This document shows positions 44,981 to 57,329 of a stretch of 64,000 bases of DNA, one piece after another. The stretch comes from Ampelocalamus luodianensis (Eukaryota > Streptophyta > Magnoliopsida > Poales > Poaceae), in NCBI GenBank assembly GCA_036346255.1, contig CM070633.1, forward strand, positions 40,563,692 to 40,627,691, written 5' to 3'. A model generated the notes under the pieces. That model saw only the letters and a program-made list of their open reading frames with translations, did no database searches and was not told where the DNA came from. Position 1 is the first letter of the stretch, and each line of letters starts with the position of its first letter. A program made the translations under genes and the position numbers.

Positions 44981-47900
44981 GTTGTAGTAGGGACAAGGAA
45001 GAGATCGTCTTCCTGTCTAATAGTAGCATGCAGGAACCTACATGCATGAGCAAGTAATACCAAACTTGGAGACTGCAAGATATATAGCTAAGAAAGTGGC
45101 AGGAAAGGAAAGGGAGGAAACAGTAGCTGTGATGTTGACAGAGTTGCAAGTCAAGCTTCTCATTGTTTCCACTAGCTTCAAAACATTTACATAGTACGGT
45201 ACATATTTGGTTTAAGACATGTTAAGCTTTTTGTGGACCAACATGTTTACTGCCTGCTCTGGTCTTAACAAAGACAGCAGCTTATAGTTTATATTTCAGC
45301 ATGTCTTGTGTCCATAGCTCTATGCTAAAAAACTGGTATGAAGACATTACAATTAATATCACGAGAACATTTAAATAATCAAGTGGTGCAAAAAGTATGT
45401 AAATATGCAATCCAGAGTATTCTCATTGGCGAGCTACACTGTCATGCCTGATGGTTTGGCTGGGGGAAGAAACCATCCTCTGTTGAATAATGGCTGGGTG
45501 GGAAGAGACAAAGGCACACTTGTGCAACTTGCCTACCTAATATATATTGTTATATTATCTGTTTTGGTATGCCACTTTGGGTTTTGGTAAGGCAATCATG
45601 CAACTTGTGTTTGAATTTTGCCAGAATTTGGACTCTTGTACCTATTTGCATGTGTCTATTGTTTGAAAAATAATAGCAAGAGATCTCAAGACTGTATCAG
45701 CTTTGTACTGTGGTTGAGTGTGTGGATAGATCCTGTAGGTAGCATAGGCTGTATAGCCCTATAAAACAATTCTACTAGGGTGTTAATGCGCTTAATTATG
45801 TGCAATTTTCTAACATAAATGTCATAGTACGCTTACCTCTGCTTGAATTCCAAAAGGAAGATATTATGTTTGATGGTTATCAGGTTGTGCTCCTCTTCAA
45901 AGAGAGGAGAAAAAACAATTACAAGTGGTCAATTTCTGGGCCAGCAACTAGAGATAAAATGAACAGAAAACACTCCTTTTGTTTTATCTTTTAGTTTTCG
46001 AGGTTATGAAGACACTATAAGTTGGTGATTTGACAAAAGAGCAATCCAGGAATAATAAAAAGACAAAAAAGGAGGGGCAATAACAGGGATAGGCAAGCAC
46101 CTCTACGCAGGACTAGTGCCCACCGTTCATTTTCCTGAACAACCAAATTGGTGGCTTCTGGCTTGTCCCATGTTTCTTCATTAGACAAGGCACCATTCCC
46201 ATGAATGAAACCATCATCGTTCTTTTTTGCACTGGGAGAAACCAAGGCAGGAGTAGGATGGTCCCAAATCAAGAGAGGAGAAATTCTGCTTGTGCATTTC
46301 TCTGATAGACCTGACTACACATTGGCATGCAGTCATGCACAGCTGTGAGAACGCTTATAGGTTTGTAGCCACATATGCCATCATCTGAAGTCGGTAAATG
46401 GACGGTAGTGGTTTCCAGTCGGTCTCCAGTTGCATACCTTCAGTACTAGTAGAACCATATTGCAGATGAATGTATAAGCTGCATAATTCAGTAGAATATA
46501 TTATTTTTTAGCTAACCGTTCTATCAGCGAGATGTTGTATCTATGCATACGATTGCTATAATAATGTGAATTTGTGAATCATTCGTGATGACCTTTTATG
46601 AAAAACTAAACCTGGCCGGGCTTTCATAGTTTCATTACTAATAGTGATATGGATGACAAACCTATTTGAGTACTGGTCTGTAAATGATTACAAAACATTT
46701 CAACCACTATAATTAACTCATTTTTTAATAGTTCAACTGAAATAAACATGATCTTATTTTCATATAACAGTGAGTTTCCCATTTTACATGGCAATTTATC
46801 AACATCCATCATCAGATTACCATAAAATCATCATCAGTGGAATAATGGCATAACCTGTCCTGCAATGTTTCTTTGCTAACTGCAAACCCAGCAAACTACC
46901 ATGTAAAATTGCTAGCCACTGTTAGGTGTGAACTAAACAAAGTTAAATTTAGCAATTCACTCACCTTTGAATGAAATTAGGTAATTACAGATTCACAATA
47001 CTGAAACTATTACAATTTGGATTATTAGGCATTTCAGTACACTTGTTTTCTGTTGTATCATATATTGTACCATTTCTCAAGCAATTAGAGCTTTTGGTTA
47101 TTAATATCCAGAGTTCAGTCAGTTCATATTACTTATGTTTTGTGTACAATACACAATTACAAACCTTTTCATCTACAAGAAAAAACAGTATATCTAGTGT
47201 AGCTCCATTTTTGAACGTACAAGGTTTTCACTTTTAAACTAAAATTTTAGGTGCAGTTACTACACACACACAAATTAAAGTCACCAATGCACTACTTATT
47301 TTTATCAATATTATATGCTTCTGAAAGATGTTAGAAAAATGGCACAACAAACAATGACACGAGCTGCAAACTTTATGAAGTCTGGACAAAGAATAGAATG
47401 GTACCAACTCACTTGAGTTGCATGGCCAGCTTTAAGATGAGGGTACTCTGCTTTAAGATGAGGCTCACATATGCCACAGACCATGCCGATGGAGATCAAA
47501 GATCCATGAGCTCACAACTCAGCAGTTAGCTACAGTTCAGCTTAAACACATGATCTGACATTTTGAGTACCGTAATTCCAATAAAAAGTTAGTTTCCATA
47601 TCGATGTGATCATGACATCTCATAATCCCATAGATAACTTGTGTTATTCAACTGATAAAAAGTGCATCTGAGCTTTGCCAGATACCGTGGCGTTTTCATT
47701 CTTATGACAACGGTGGTGAAGTCGGGAACCCGTTTTCATAGTATTGAGAAATCAGAGATCAGCAAAGGAGATCTACTTGCTTCGCAGTCAGATTCATCAC
47801 ATACAATTGTCAATAGGTCACTAGAATATATTTTTTAAAAGGATGCTGTGTATGTTTTGTAATATATGCAAAAGAAGTGATCAGGGTTTCTGTGGTCAGT

Positions 47901-48524
47901 GAGAAACAAGAATGGCTGCCTATTAACAAAAAGCACTTAAATACAATAGAACCTTTTTCTGTTATGCTGGCTCACCTCATGCACCTCATCCTGGCACTTG
48001 GCACTCAACCATATCACAAAATCTTAAGCATAGAGAGATACTGGAATAAACCGATGCCGCCATAGGACAGTTTTTTTCTCTTTAGTGCATAATACTTTAC
48101 TTTGTCAGATACTTCTCTCAATATTTTTCTTCATGAGTGGCAGTGCAGAAGCCACAAGGGCACCATGCAAGCATGTAATTAAAAGTGAATATCTAGTGTG
48201 ATTACATATCAATATCCACCTACCATCCACCTACCATAAATTAATGTGTGCCAATCAATAATTGGTCTTGAGCAATTCAATATATTTGCAAGTTGATACA
48301 CCTTTTTTTACTAATAATAGCAATAATTGACGAGAAGTTGGATCAATGAACCATTTTACACATTCTTTTCATCTAGTTACAGTTGCAGTATTTCTATCAC
48401 ATCTTACCAATATTATTATTTACTGGAAATCAGCTGAATTTTGTTGAACATGTACCCACCCAATCACCATGTGTGCACAGACAAAGGATGTATAAAATCA
48501 AATTTCCAAGGAAATAAGACATAC
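44981..48524. other. Region upstream of the 5-phosphatase gene, mostly gene-free
   Basis: It contains the 5' leader and likely promoter of the minus-strand gene just above 44980. Immediately before the ATG, 13 in-frame codons (TGRRRSLPCPYYN) are preceded by CTATTAG. This is either an in-frame stop or a splice acceptor, so an upstream coding exon cannot be excluded. Beyond one exon-like frame near 46100-46290, nothing else could be supported in about 3.5 kb of AT-rich DNA. Confidence 0.45.
46100..46290 (-). other. Exon-like open segment of unknown function
   Basis: Leftward from about 46290, an uninterrupted frame has codon-like composition. It includes RISPLLIWDHPTPALVSPS, KKNDDGFIHGNGALSNEETW and EATNLVVQENERWALVLRR, followed by CGTAGAG/GTGCTT, a usable splice donor. 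It stands out from the AT-rich noncoding sequence around it. No family was recognised. It could be an exon of an unrecognised leftward gene, an alternative 5' exon of the 5-phosphatase gene, or a fragment. Simple joining to the next acceptor (near 45040) does not preserve the 5-phosphatase frame. Confidence 0.3.
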
Positions 48525-48733
48525 TGTTGTGAAACAGAGGGAGTATCTCATACAGTGTTATATCTGATAGACTGATTTCAGTACAAACTGTGATCAACAC
48601 AACCTGCAAGATTTACAAAGAAATAGGGTTGAATATATTATATAAGCAATGGTTACAGAACATACACAATGTTAGATATGTAGATAGTGTAGGGTGTTCT
48701 TTGCATAATTGTAAATCCTATACATATTATATA

Positions 48734-48890
48734 GGAAAATTTGATCATATACCCTCCCCTTAGATGGAAATTCAGGATTTACCCTCCTGGCCCACATGTC
48801 ATTGACCTATGATGACCCCACATGTCATTGAGGTGGGAGGGTAAATCCTGAAATCCTGAATTTCAGGGAGGGTATATGATCCAATCCCCC
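48734..48890. mobile_element. MITE with 9-bp target duplication inside the C1 LTR
   Basis: 157 bp, flanked by perfect TATTATATA (48725-48733 and 48891-48899). The ends GGAAAATTTGATCATATACC and, inverted, GGGGGATTGGATCATATACC continue as inverted repeats over about 55 bases (CCCTCCC, AAATTCAGGATTTACCCTCC). The small loop contains a direct repeat of CCACATGTCATTGA. The 9-bp duplication fits the Mutator superfamily. It has no coding capacity. Confidence 0.88.
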
Positions 48891-49522
48891 TATTATATAT
48901 TGGTCTCTTGGTCTATTGGAATGAATACAAATCTCATTCTAACATGGTATTAGAGCAATGCAGGGTCAGCGTTTTTCAGCCGCTGCCGCCACCTTCCCGT
49001 GTCCTCTACCTTCCTCGCGCAGAACAGAGGAAGCTCTGCTTCCTCTGCTCTATTTCCGCCCGAAGCAAGTGCACCCGCAGCAAGTTCTTCGCGCCGCCGG
49101 CCGCCACCGCCGAATCTTGCGCCCCCGCGTCGGATCTCGCCTCCCTGTGTCGGATCTTGCTCCCCCCGCGCCGGATCCTGCACCCCCGCGTCGGATCCTG
49201 CCTCCCCGCACTGGATCTTGCACCCCCGCGCCGGATCCCACCTCCCCACGCCAGAACCCGCGTTCCTGCTGTGACTCGCGCCTGAGCCGCTCTGGTGCGG
49301 TCGTCGACCTGCTGCGACTCTCGCCCTGTCGTGGCTCGCGCCCGAGCATCGCCAGCCGTTGCCTCCGACGTCGCCAGTCCTCGACGCTCTGCTTGACACC
49401 ACCAATGCTTATGAAAACAGAGCAGAGCGCTATGTTTTGAAGCCACCTGGCCTCTCGGGTGTTTTTGAAGCCACCGCAGTCATCAACTTCTCTGGCCTCT
49501 CTATCTGGTCAGGTCATCCTTG

Positions 49523-49949
49523 ATGGCTTCTACCGGAGGCTCCTTCGCTATCCCGCTCCCTCCAATTCGGTTCGACGGGACGAACTTCCAGGAGTGGGCT
49601 ATTCACATGCGGATCCACCACAATAGTCAGCGTCTCTAGGTTCATCTCACCGGCGAGCACCCCTGTCCGCCTCGCCCTACACCGCTAGTTCTGCCCGCTC
49701 TCCCTGCTGGTGCGGATCAGGTGGCTCAGGAGGCCACCAATGCTGCACTAGAGGAGGCCTTGGAGCTCTATCAATCTGAACTACACACCTACGAGCGACG
49801 GCAGGATACCGAGGCTTGGGCTACCGCCATCCTGGTGGGTAGCATGCCTGTGACCATCTCTATGGATGTGGCGGAGCTGCTGACGACACAACTTATGTGG
49901 GAGTGCCTCTGAGCTCACTACCAGCCGACGAGTGATGCTATATATCCCT
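49523..49949 (+). pseudogene. Copia gag of element C1, truncated
   Basis: From ATG 49523: MASTGGSFAIPLPPIRFDGT, NFQEWAIHMRIHH (the FxGxNFxxW pattern of copia gag N-termini), then stops at about 49638 and 49911. In between lie ALELYQSELHTYERRQDTEA and ATAILVGSMP. The frame is cut at AHYQPTSDAIY by element C2. The product would be the copia capsid. Confidence 0.78.
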
Positions 49950-50263
49950 TGTTGATTAATCCTTAATGCGTTGTTTATTTTTGTGTTTAAAGATTTCAGT
50001 TTTGCATGTGACTAGTAACATGCAGCACTAGTGGGCACCAATTAGTAGCATCATTGCATTGGTATTTCAGTTTCTTTGCATTAGCAATTGGCATTGATAG
50101 AGGTTGTTAGGTCATTTTCAGTTACTCTTTTTCATTAGTATAAAGTGATGAGAAAACCAATGAAAAGCTGTGCAGTTTGGCAGCACCAAAATCTGTCTCG
50201 CGTCTTGCAAGTTCTTTGTGTCCAGAGCATTTGCGTACGGTAGCTCGACCCAGCAACGACAAG

Positions 50264-50275
50264 TGGTATCAGAGC
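50264..50275 (+). other. Primer binding site of element C2
   Basis: TGGTATCAGAGC, a perfect complement to the plant initiator tRNA-Met 3' end, 2 bases after the LTR. Confidence 0.88.
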
Positions 50276-50282
50276 CTGACTA

Positions 50283-51047
50283 CCATGGCCTCGCGATCCC
50301 AGTCCAGCTCACGTACTCTGCCCCAGGAGCGCGGACAAAGCAAGGCACGAAGGGGAGGACGCGAGCAGGTGGTGCAGGAGCGCGTCGTGAGGGAATCCAG
50401 TAGCGCGGTGGTCTACCCCCATGCTGACGACGACAAACTACACCGACTAGGCTCTCGTGATGAGGGTGAACCTAAAGGCAGAAGGACTGTGGGCGGTAAT
50501 CGATCCCGGCAATGCCAGCGAGAGGGAGGACATGATGGCCCTGGCAGCCATCCTCCGAGCCGTGACGCCGGACATGCTGTCCACGTTGGCTGCGAAGAAC
50601 ACAACCAAGGAGGCATGGGATGCCATGAAGATGATGAGGATGGGCGTGGATCGCGTACGCGAGGCAAACGCGCAACAGCTGCGCAAGGAGTTCGAGGACA
50701 TCCAGTTCAAGGAGGGAGAAACGGTGGATGAATTCTCCATGAGAATTACGGGCCTCGTCAACCACCTTCGAGTCCTCGGCGACACGGTGGAAGAAGAGAA
50801 GGTAGTGAAGAAATTCCTTCGCGTTGTGCCATCCAGGTACACCCAGGTGGTAATTGCAATAAATACGTTGCTGGACTTAAGCACGTTGTCAGTTGACGAG
50901 CTCACCGGTCGGCTTCGAGCGGTGGAACAGCGATACGGGCGTGACGACACCAGCAGTACCAGTACACGGTTGTTCTTATCCGAAGAGGGGTCAACGACAG
51001 TCCTTCGCAAGGAGTTCGAGGAGTGGCTCGCACGCGATTTCGAGGAG
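50283..51047 (+). pseudogene. Copia gag of element C2, truncated at 3' end
   Basis: An Arg/Ser-rich start (ATG near 50284: MASRSQSSSRTLPQERGQSK) shifts near 50450 into the conserved copia gag (UBN2-type) block: VNLKAEGLWAVIDPGNASER, AILRAVTPDMLSTLAAKNT, KEAWDAMKMMRMGVDRVREA, LRKEFEDIQFKEGETVDEFS, MRITGLVNHLRVLGD and LRVVPSRYTQVVIAINTLLD. Homology ends at FEE near 51047. The last 19 codons of the open frame are LTR D sequence. The central 195 codons are undamaged, so C2 is young or its gag decayed little before interruption. Confidence 0.85.
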
Positions 51048-51515
51048 TGTTGGACCGAAACGGCGACTAGAGGGGTGAATAGGAGCACTGTCTCTTTTTC
51101 ACCTTGATTGGATTTAACACGATTTTCACTCGGATAGCCATGAGAGCTATGAAGATCAATATACAAGCATAGCGGAAGGCTTGTATTGAATCCAATCAAC
51201 TCCTTGAAGAAGACAGACCAAAAACACCAAACACTCGAGACAAAAAGAATTGGGCAGTCAGACCTCTCGGATGAACAGTAAAATCAGCCAGAACGCAAGA
51301 TCACAAATTGGTCTAAGATTTGATCCATAGCTCCAAACTACACGAAGCTTGAAACACACCATCTCTAGGATGTCAGGAACCTATTCCAGTTAAGGATCGT
51401 GAAGATCATTGCCAAAGTTCTAACCTTTTTCGGTTTGAGTGAAGATTGCTTCAAAACCGAGTCAAAACCAAAATATGATCCAAAAACTTGCTCATGAGTA
51501 AGAGATGATCAAGAT

Positions 51516-54500
51516 TGTGAGGACCCGGAATATTTAACTAGTAACACTTAACCTCCAAATGGTTCTGGCATTACTAATTAAATATTCTAAGCCTCGATGG
51601 ACATATGCTTCCCAGAATTGCAGCATATGCTCATCATCACAAAATTACACATCAATTCCATACACATACATCACTAGGTTCAACAACGACATACTTAAAG
51701 TAAAGTTATTACAAAAGAGAGCCGACCGGCCAAATAGAACAATATACAAGAATGACAGCGGAAGCAAAAGGTGCCATAAGATGGCTAGAACAAAAGTCGA
51801 CCGGTTAGCCATACACCCACAAGGCAACCGACAAGCCGCTAAGCTAGTCGCCCATAGCTACCACAACACAGCTCGCAAAAGTGAGGCCCTCGAGCTCACC
51901 TTCTTCCTCTGCAAGAACAATTAAGCATAGCATCCGAGTACAAAGATTGTCTTTGTACCCGCAAGATTGACGTGTGGAATAGCAGACCTATCCATAAACT
52001 ACATGCAAGCTTATTTAGGTGGAGGTTGTATGTCTCATTTTGCACAAAGCCAACTTTATTTGCAATAATGTAATACATTTAAAAGCAAGTTTGCAAATCT
52101 GTTTTTAATGTTGAAATAACAATAATAAAGATACATACAAGTAACCACACAGGCGACTATCCCAATAGCCACCACAACATAGCACGAATCCCGATTCGTA
52201 CCACCCATCAAGTTTTAATTTAAAAGGTTGTAGTCTAACTCTTGAAAGACCTTGCCAAGCGTGTCCATAACCTAGGGCGAGGCTATTCGAATAGTTTTAA
52301 CCTGCAGGGTGTACCAATGTACCCACACTTGGACCGCCTTCAAGCCACGAGCACACTACAAGGTATGCTTGCACATGCTAAGTCCTCTGAGACATTTCCA
52401 ATCTTGTGTATTAACTACGAGCCGCTCATATGGATAGAAACCCATATGTTTACATTGCAAGCGAAAGACAACAAATCCCATCACGGGTGAAGTCTTTCGG
52501 ACACTACAATGCTCCCAACACCATCCCTCCTGCGACTCCTGCGACTGGGCCAATACACGCCAAAGTACTAAGTCAAGAGAGGTCCCATACCCTCTAATGT
52601 GGTTAGCACGCTAAAATGCTTGGTTTAGTGTAACAAGATGTTCGGTCCTTGTTGACCCGGGCACCATTCCAGTCACACCCAAAAATCACACCATCATACC
52701 ATTGTGCCCAAGTCTAAATCATTTCGTTTTCAGTTTTAGTTTTCATAAGTAGACAAGGCACAAGGTGGAAATCATAATCATAATAAGTTTTAAGTGATCA
52801 AGGTTATCGACAAGTCGACAAGTCGATAACCGCCCATTTCTACCGAAACTAAGCATGGCTAAGCAATTAATTCGCAACTACTAAGTGACAAGAGCCCATC
52901 CATGAACTCTAAATCACAGCAAGTAACCTAGGCTCATGGTAGTAGAGGATAATCATTTGCTAAGGAAATGCATCTACTAGGCCAACTATTAACACAAAGT
53001 AGCAATGCATACATAGAATTTGTAATCAACATAAATACTTAAAATCTTGGGATTAACATGATCAAACCGCTTGCCTTCTTGCTGTTGCTTAAAGCTGTTG
53101 TGGAGGATCGCTCTGGGATTACCGCAAATGTCGAATCCTAAGCGAAGGCAAAAGAACCAAGAACAACCAATAAGACGAGCCACACTTAAACAAGCGAGCA
53201 AGCAAAATTATCCAAATGCGTGAAATTTATACATAAGGTAGAATACGAATATACCTAGACATAGAAACTGGAAAAACCTAATTTGGATGTGTGGTGCAAA
53301 AGATATTACCTAAAACCCATTTTCGGCCATAATAAGGTGCTTCAGTGCGAAAATATTTTCTAGAGGTTTTCGGACTTGAAAATTTTATGATAGGTTGCTA
53401 CTGACATTTTAAGGCTAACACAAGTGGTTTCATCTTAATTCGAGTTAAAATGATTTAGTTATGATTTTTGTAGGATGCAAAACTAGCATAATGCACTTTT
53501 GAAATATAAACATGTGCAAAACCCATTTCACATTATAGTATGATAACAGAGGATTTCCTAACATCAAATTTCTATTTTTAGGATTTCTGAGAATTACTGG
53601 TGTCTATTACATCATTAAATGAATTTTTAATTGCTACTAATAAGGTTAAATCTATTAACATATTTTTAAGTGTTGATTTAGGCCTACCACCATTTTTAGA
53701 TTTAAAGTTTAGTTAATAACAAATTTATCAAAGTTAAAATCATTCAATTAGAAGATATACGAAAAAGATATGCATTTTCCAAGTTTTAATACAATTACGG
53801 AATATATAAAAATAGCGAAAACAAGCTATTAAAGATTACAAATTTCCTACTACTGAAGCATAGCTAAAAGCATTTTTATATTAAACTTTAGTGAAATACA
53901 AATTTATGGCGATTGGTTTCATGTAAAAGGATTTATCTTGAATTAGTTATGAATTTCTAAAGTTTTGATACAATTTTCGGTTGATAAATAAATACTTACG
54001 AAATAAAAACCAACCCAACCGAAAATAAGCAGCGTGGGCGCTCGTGGGCCGTTGATGCCATATCCAACGAGCCACACGCACGGAGAACAGCGCGCGCGCG
54101 ATTCATAACGAGCCCACCGTTGGATCCGGATCCAGCGGCTCACGAGAAGGATGCAACCGGGCGGTGTGGTTGCCTCGGCGATCCACGGCCGCAGATCTAA
54201 GGATGAATGGCTCGATCACGCCCCGATCGGAAAATGCGATTGCACGCACGATCGGGGCCACGATCAAGTGATGGGCGGCCAAGAATGATGAGAGGAACCG
54301 GAGGTCCGAACGCATACGAAATCTAGGCGCGGTCGCAAAATGGACGGTGGTCCAAGATCGAAGTGCAATTAGGAGTCTTGACACGTGGGGCGCATGCGAT
54401 GGATCGAGAGTCACACATGCGAGTCTTAACACACGTGCACGATGCACGTGGACCCACTGTCGATGACTCAAAAGGTAATTTGGACACATTTATTGCTAAC

Positions 54501-56531
54501 AATGATTAGCAATAAATAACCCAAAATCAGCCTTAATGACTTACGGTTTTCGGTTTTGAGCTAATGGGCCCACCGCGGTGTACGAGGGTTATTTCCGACG
54601 ACCAAAAGTGCGACACTTTAATTAACCCATGATTAGCATTAATGATGCCTAAGCGCACGGATAAGAGCCGGGTGATTTAAGGTGGACCCACATGTCGATG
54701 AGACATTAGGCGATTAAGACACCATTAATGCTCTCTTGATTGGCAATCATTAAACATTAAATGTGTCCTAATTATCGACAAACGGAGCTTCTCAACCGAC
54801 AAAACCGAGTGGCTTTGCGGCTTGTCGCCGGCGACTCGTCATGCGGCGCCCACAAATTATCAAAATGGGTTCGCAATAGTGTTGCGGACCCAATGGTGGT
54901 GACCTCGCCGCGGTGGAAGTGCAGGCAGCCGCGAGCCGGAAAACAAAGAAAGAGGCCGACACGGCAAAACACGAAAATAGCAAGATGCTCATGCGGTCCA
55001 AGGAAGCGAGTGCCATGACTTCTAGGGGCTATATAGGAGCTACCTTAGCAGAGAGGAGCTCCAAAGATGGTCGGGAAGACTTGAACACGATGAAGTCCAC
55101 CGGAGCGAAGAAGATGAAGTGGAAGATGAGGTTCGAGCAAAATGAGTGGAACCAAATCATCACCACGACTTCATTATAGCTCAAAGAGGCTCCAAAAGCA
55201 AATAATTGCAAAAGAACCACTTACCTGAGTTTGGAGAAGAAAGGGGTGAAACCAACGAAAATCTCCAAACTTAAAATTGAGCGATTCTGTGAATGCAACC
55301 CAAAATCAAGTTAGGGAAATACAAAGGAGGTTGAGGAGTTCAAAAGGGTGCAAGAAATGTTGAAGATAAACCACTGGACACCAAGGCCGCCATGGGAGCT
55401 CTACGGGTCACAATGATGGATTGAAGGTGTGAGGTGGTTTAACTGCCCAAAACACTGAGAAGAGCAAAGTGTGGTGCAAAGGAACACCAGAAGGAGCTAA
55501 GGGGCAATATAAAGGGAAAGGGTTAGGGTTACAAGCGCGAACATGAGCCCATGGTGAGCTCGGTTCATGGCGCGGTCATGGACCAAGAAATGACGGGAGC
55601 AAGTGAGCACGGTGACCATGGAGGAGAAAGCCTGTTGCGCATTAAATGCCTTGCAGAGAGACGTTGACGAGGCACGCTCGAAGTGACGCAACAAGCCCCC
55701 CCATGCTCTCTCTTTCTCTACGCCATGAACGCCGCGCGCCGCGGAGAAGTCGAGGAGGAAGAAGAAGAAGCGAACGATGACCGTTGGATTGAAAATGGAC
55801 GGTCACGATTAAACGAGTTCGCCGGACAGTCCGATTGCCCTCAGGAGTCTGGACGGTTGGATTGAAATCCAACGGTCCTAATCGGTTGATGCAACCGGAG
55901 GGTCCGAAAGCTCACATGAACGTGGGCCGAGCGATTTGAATCCAACGGCTGAGATTGCACGCGCGTTTTAAAACGCGGCTCGGTGCAGTTAGGTGGTTCA
56001 ACCAAGTCAAGTGGCTCGGACTCGAGTCCGACTCGAACCCAATGAACAGTGAAATTGGTTTTTAGGTTTTAGATATGCTGAGACTTTTGAGGATTTATTT
56101 GGGGTAGCAAAATAACTCCAAAAATTCCGAAATTTTTACAGTAGCTTGCTGACTGAGACATTGACCTTGTGTAAAATTTTCAGAGGTTTTTATGCATTGT
56201 ATTTTTCTCCAAAAATTCTACAAGGTACTGGTTTTGTGTTTGACTGCCCTCTAAAATATTCAAACAATTTCTAAAAATTGTGAAATTTTTCAGAGGGGTC
56301 ACATACCATCCCAAGAACTTAGGAAAAATATCTCCAGAGAATGATCGAAAGGTTTGACAAGATTGTTTTTGAAGGAACAAGATTTGGATCAAAAGACTTG
56401 TGACTTTGCATTTCCATAAGTCTTGTACAATACTTGTCCAATACAACAGGAAACACATGATGTAAGAAAAAGTTTTAATTTCTACTCATTTTCTTACATT
56501 TGAAACACAAGCCCAAAATTGGGATGTTACA
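51516..56531. mobile_element. 5,016-bp TG...CA insertion with 5-bp target duplication, probably a solo LTR
   Basis: Perfect AAGAT copies flank it (51511-51515 and 56532-56536). It starts TGTGAGGACCCGG and ends GGGATGTTACA. On the other strand this reads TGTAACATCCC...GGGTCCTCACA, a TG...CA pair like the long LTRs of some gypsy chromoviruses (Del/Tekay type). No gag-pol sequence, primer site or internal second LTR was found, so a solo LTR left by LTR-LTR recombination is the simplest reading. A non-autonomous element with unrelated interior is the alternative. Orientation is unsettled. It contains a palindromic CTATATAG at 55028-55035 and a TATAAAG at 55509-55515. Confidence 0.68.
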
Positions 56532-56952
56532 AAGATGATCCTAGATGCATTTTCATATGTCACAAGAAGTAAGATCTAGACCAGAAACCAAAGGAAAACC
56601 AAAGGATCACAGAAAGCCCCAAAATCACAAAAGAGAAAATCAGAACAAGAAGAGACTCATGTCGAAGAAACTTGCTTGGATTGATTTTAGATTGAAGTTA
56701 GTTTACAGCCACTCTATCATGGAGGACAAAAACACAACACTTGAGCACACAGTCAATCCAACTTTCTAGAACCCTACCTCTCCACTTTCCTCTGTTCTCT
56801 CTAGAACCAAACTAGGGTTTCTCGTGCCAGGGTTATAGGGTGCACAGCCAGCACCCTCCCCTATTTATAGTGGAGGCTAGCTTCTAGAGGAAGACATCTT
56901 AACGGGCACTCGTTAAGCCCACACACAACAGGTTTCACTTGCATCGACCTCT

Positions 56953-57092
56953 GCGCCGCTTGATGCCACCTGTCGCACTAAACTGTCGTGCTGCTTGATG
57001 TGACCTGTCGCACAGAACTATCACGCTGCTTGATGTGACCCGTCACACCGAACTACCACGCCGTTTGAGGCAACTCGTCACACCGAACTGTC
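56953..57092. repeat. 35-bp tandem repeat, four copies
   Basis: Units at 56953, 56988, 57023 and 57058 share CxGCTTGATGxxACCxGTCxCACxxAACT. The first and last are the most diverged. It lies within LTR D upstream (in LTR sense) of its TATA box. Confidence 0.88.
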
Positions 57093-57329
57093 CCGCTCGG
57101 TCATCATTGTCCATTTTGCACCATGCTTGCGTCCAACCATCTCTCCTGGCATCCACGATCGTTTTGGACCTTGGTTCTCCTAATCAAGTCCCGATCCTCC
57201 TTACCGTTGACCATAGTTGACCACCAAACCACCTGCACAAAACTAGACTAAGAAATCGATTCCGAGAACAAATTCTTCGCAACTTGACCCACGTTAGTCA
57301 AAACACACATCAGAGACACATGCATCACA

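Larger units (their letters stand above)
48525..49949 (+). mobile_element. Element C1: 5' part of a Ty1/copia retrotransposon
   Basis: A candidate 5' LTR (TGTTGTGAAACAG at 48525 to TCTAACA at 48944, with a MITE inside) is followed directly by primer site TGGTATTAGAGCA (48945-48957). A GC-rich leader and a copia gag follow. At 49949 the gag sequence is cut, in the middle of the conserved HYQPTSDA block, by the LTR of element C2. Its remainder and 3' LTR are not in the window. The LTR start is inferred from the TG and is approximate. Confidence 0.72.
49950..51047 (+). mobile_element. Element C2: 5' part of a second Ty1/copia retrotransposon, nested in C1
   Basis: The LTR runs from TGTTGATTAATCC (49950) to CAACGACA (50261), 312 bp. 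It is followed by a perfect iMet primer site TGGTATCAGAGC (50264-50275) and a gag frame. It begins exactly where C1 coding sequence is interrupted. It is itself cut in gag at 51047 by the leftward LTR D. The rest of C2 is not in the window. One LTR only is visible, so its left edge rests on TG and on the break in C1. Confidence 0.75.

Noticed and set aside
44898..45149. 83-codon minus-strand frame overlapping the first exon of the 5-phosphatase
   Set aside because: It is in a different register from the ATG that joins exon 2. Splicing it to exon 2 hits a stop immediately.
48950..49446. Several 90-160 codon frames on both strands in the C1 leader
   Set aside because: A GC-rich leader with an internal imperfect repeat (GGATCTTGCxCCCCCGCGCC-like). 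Products are Pro/Ser/Arg low-complexity. The real gag starts at 49523.
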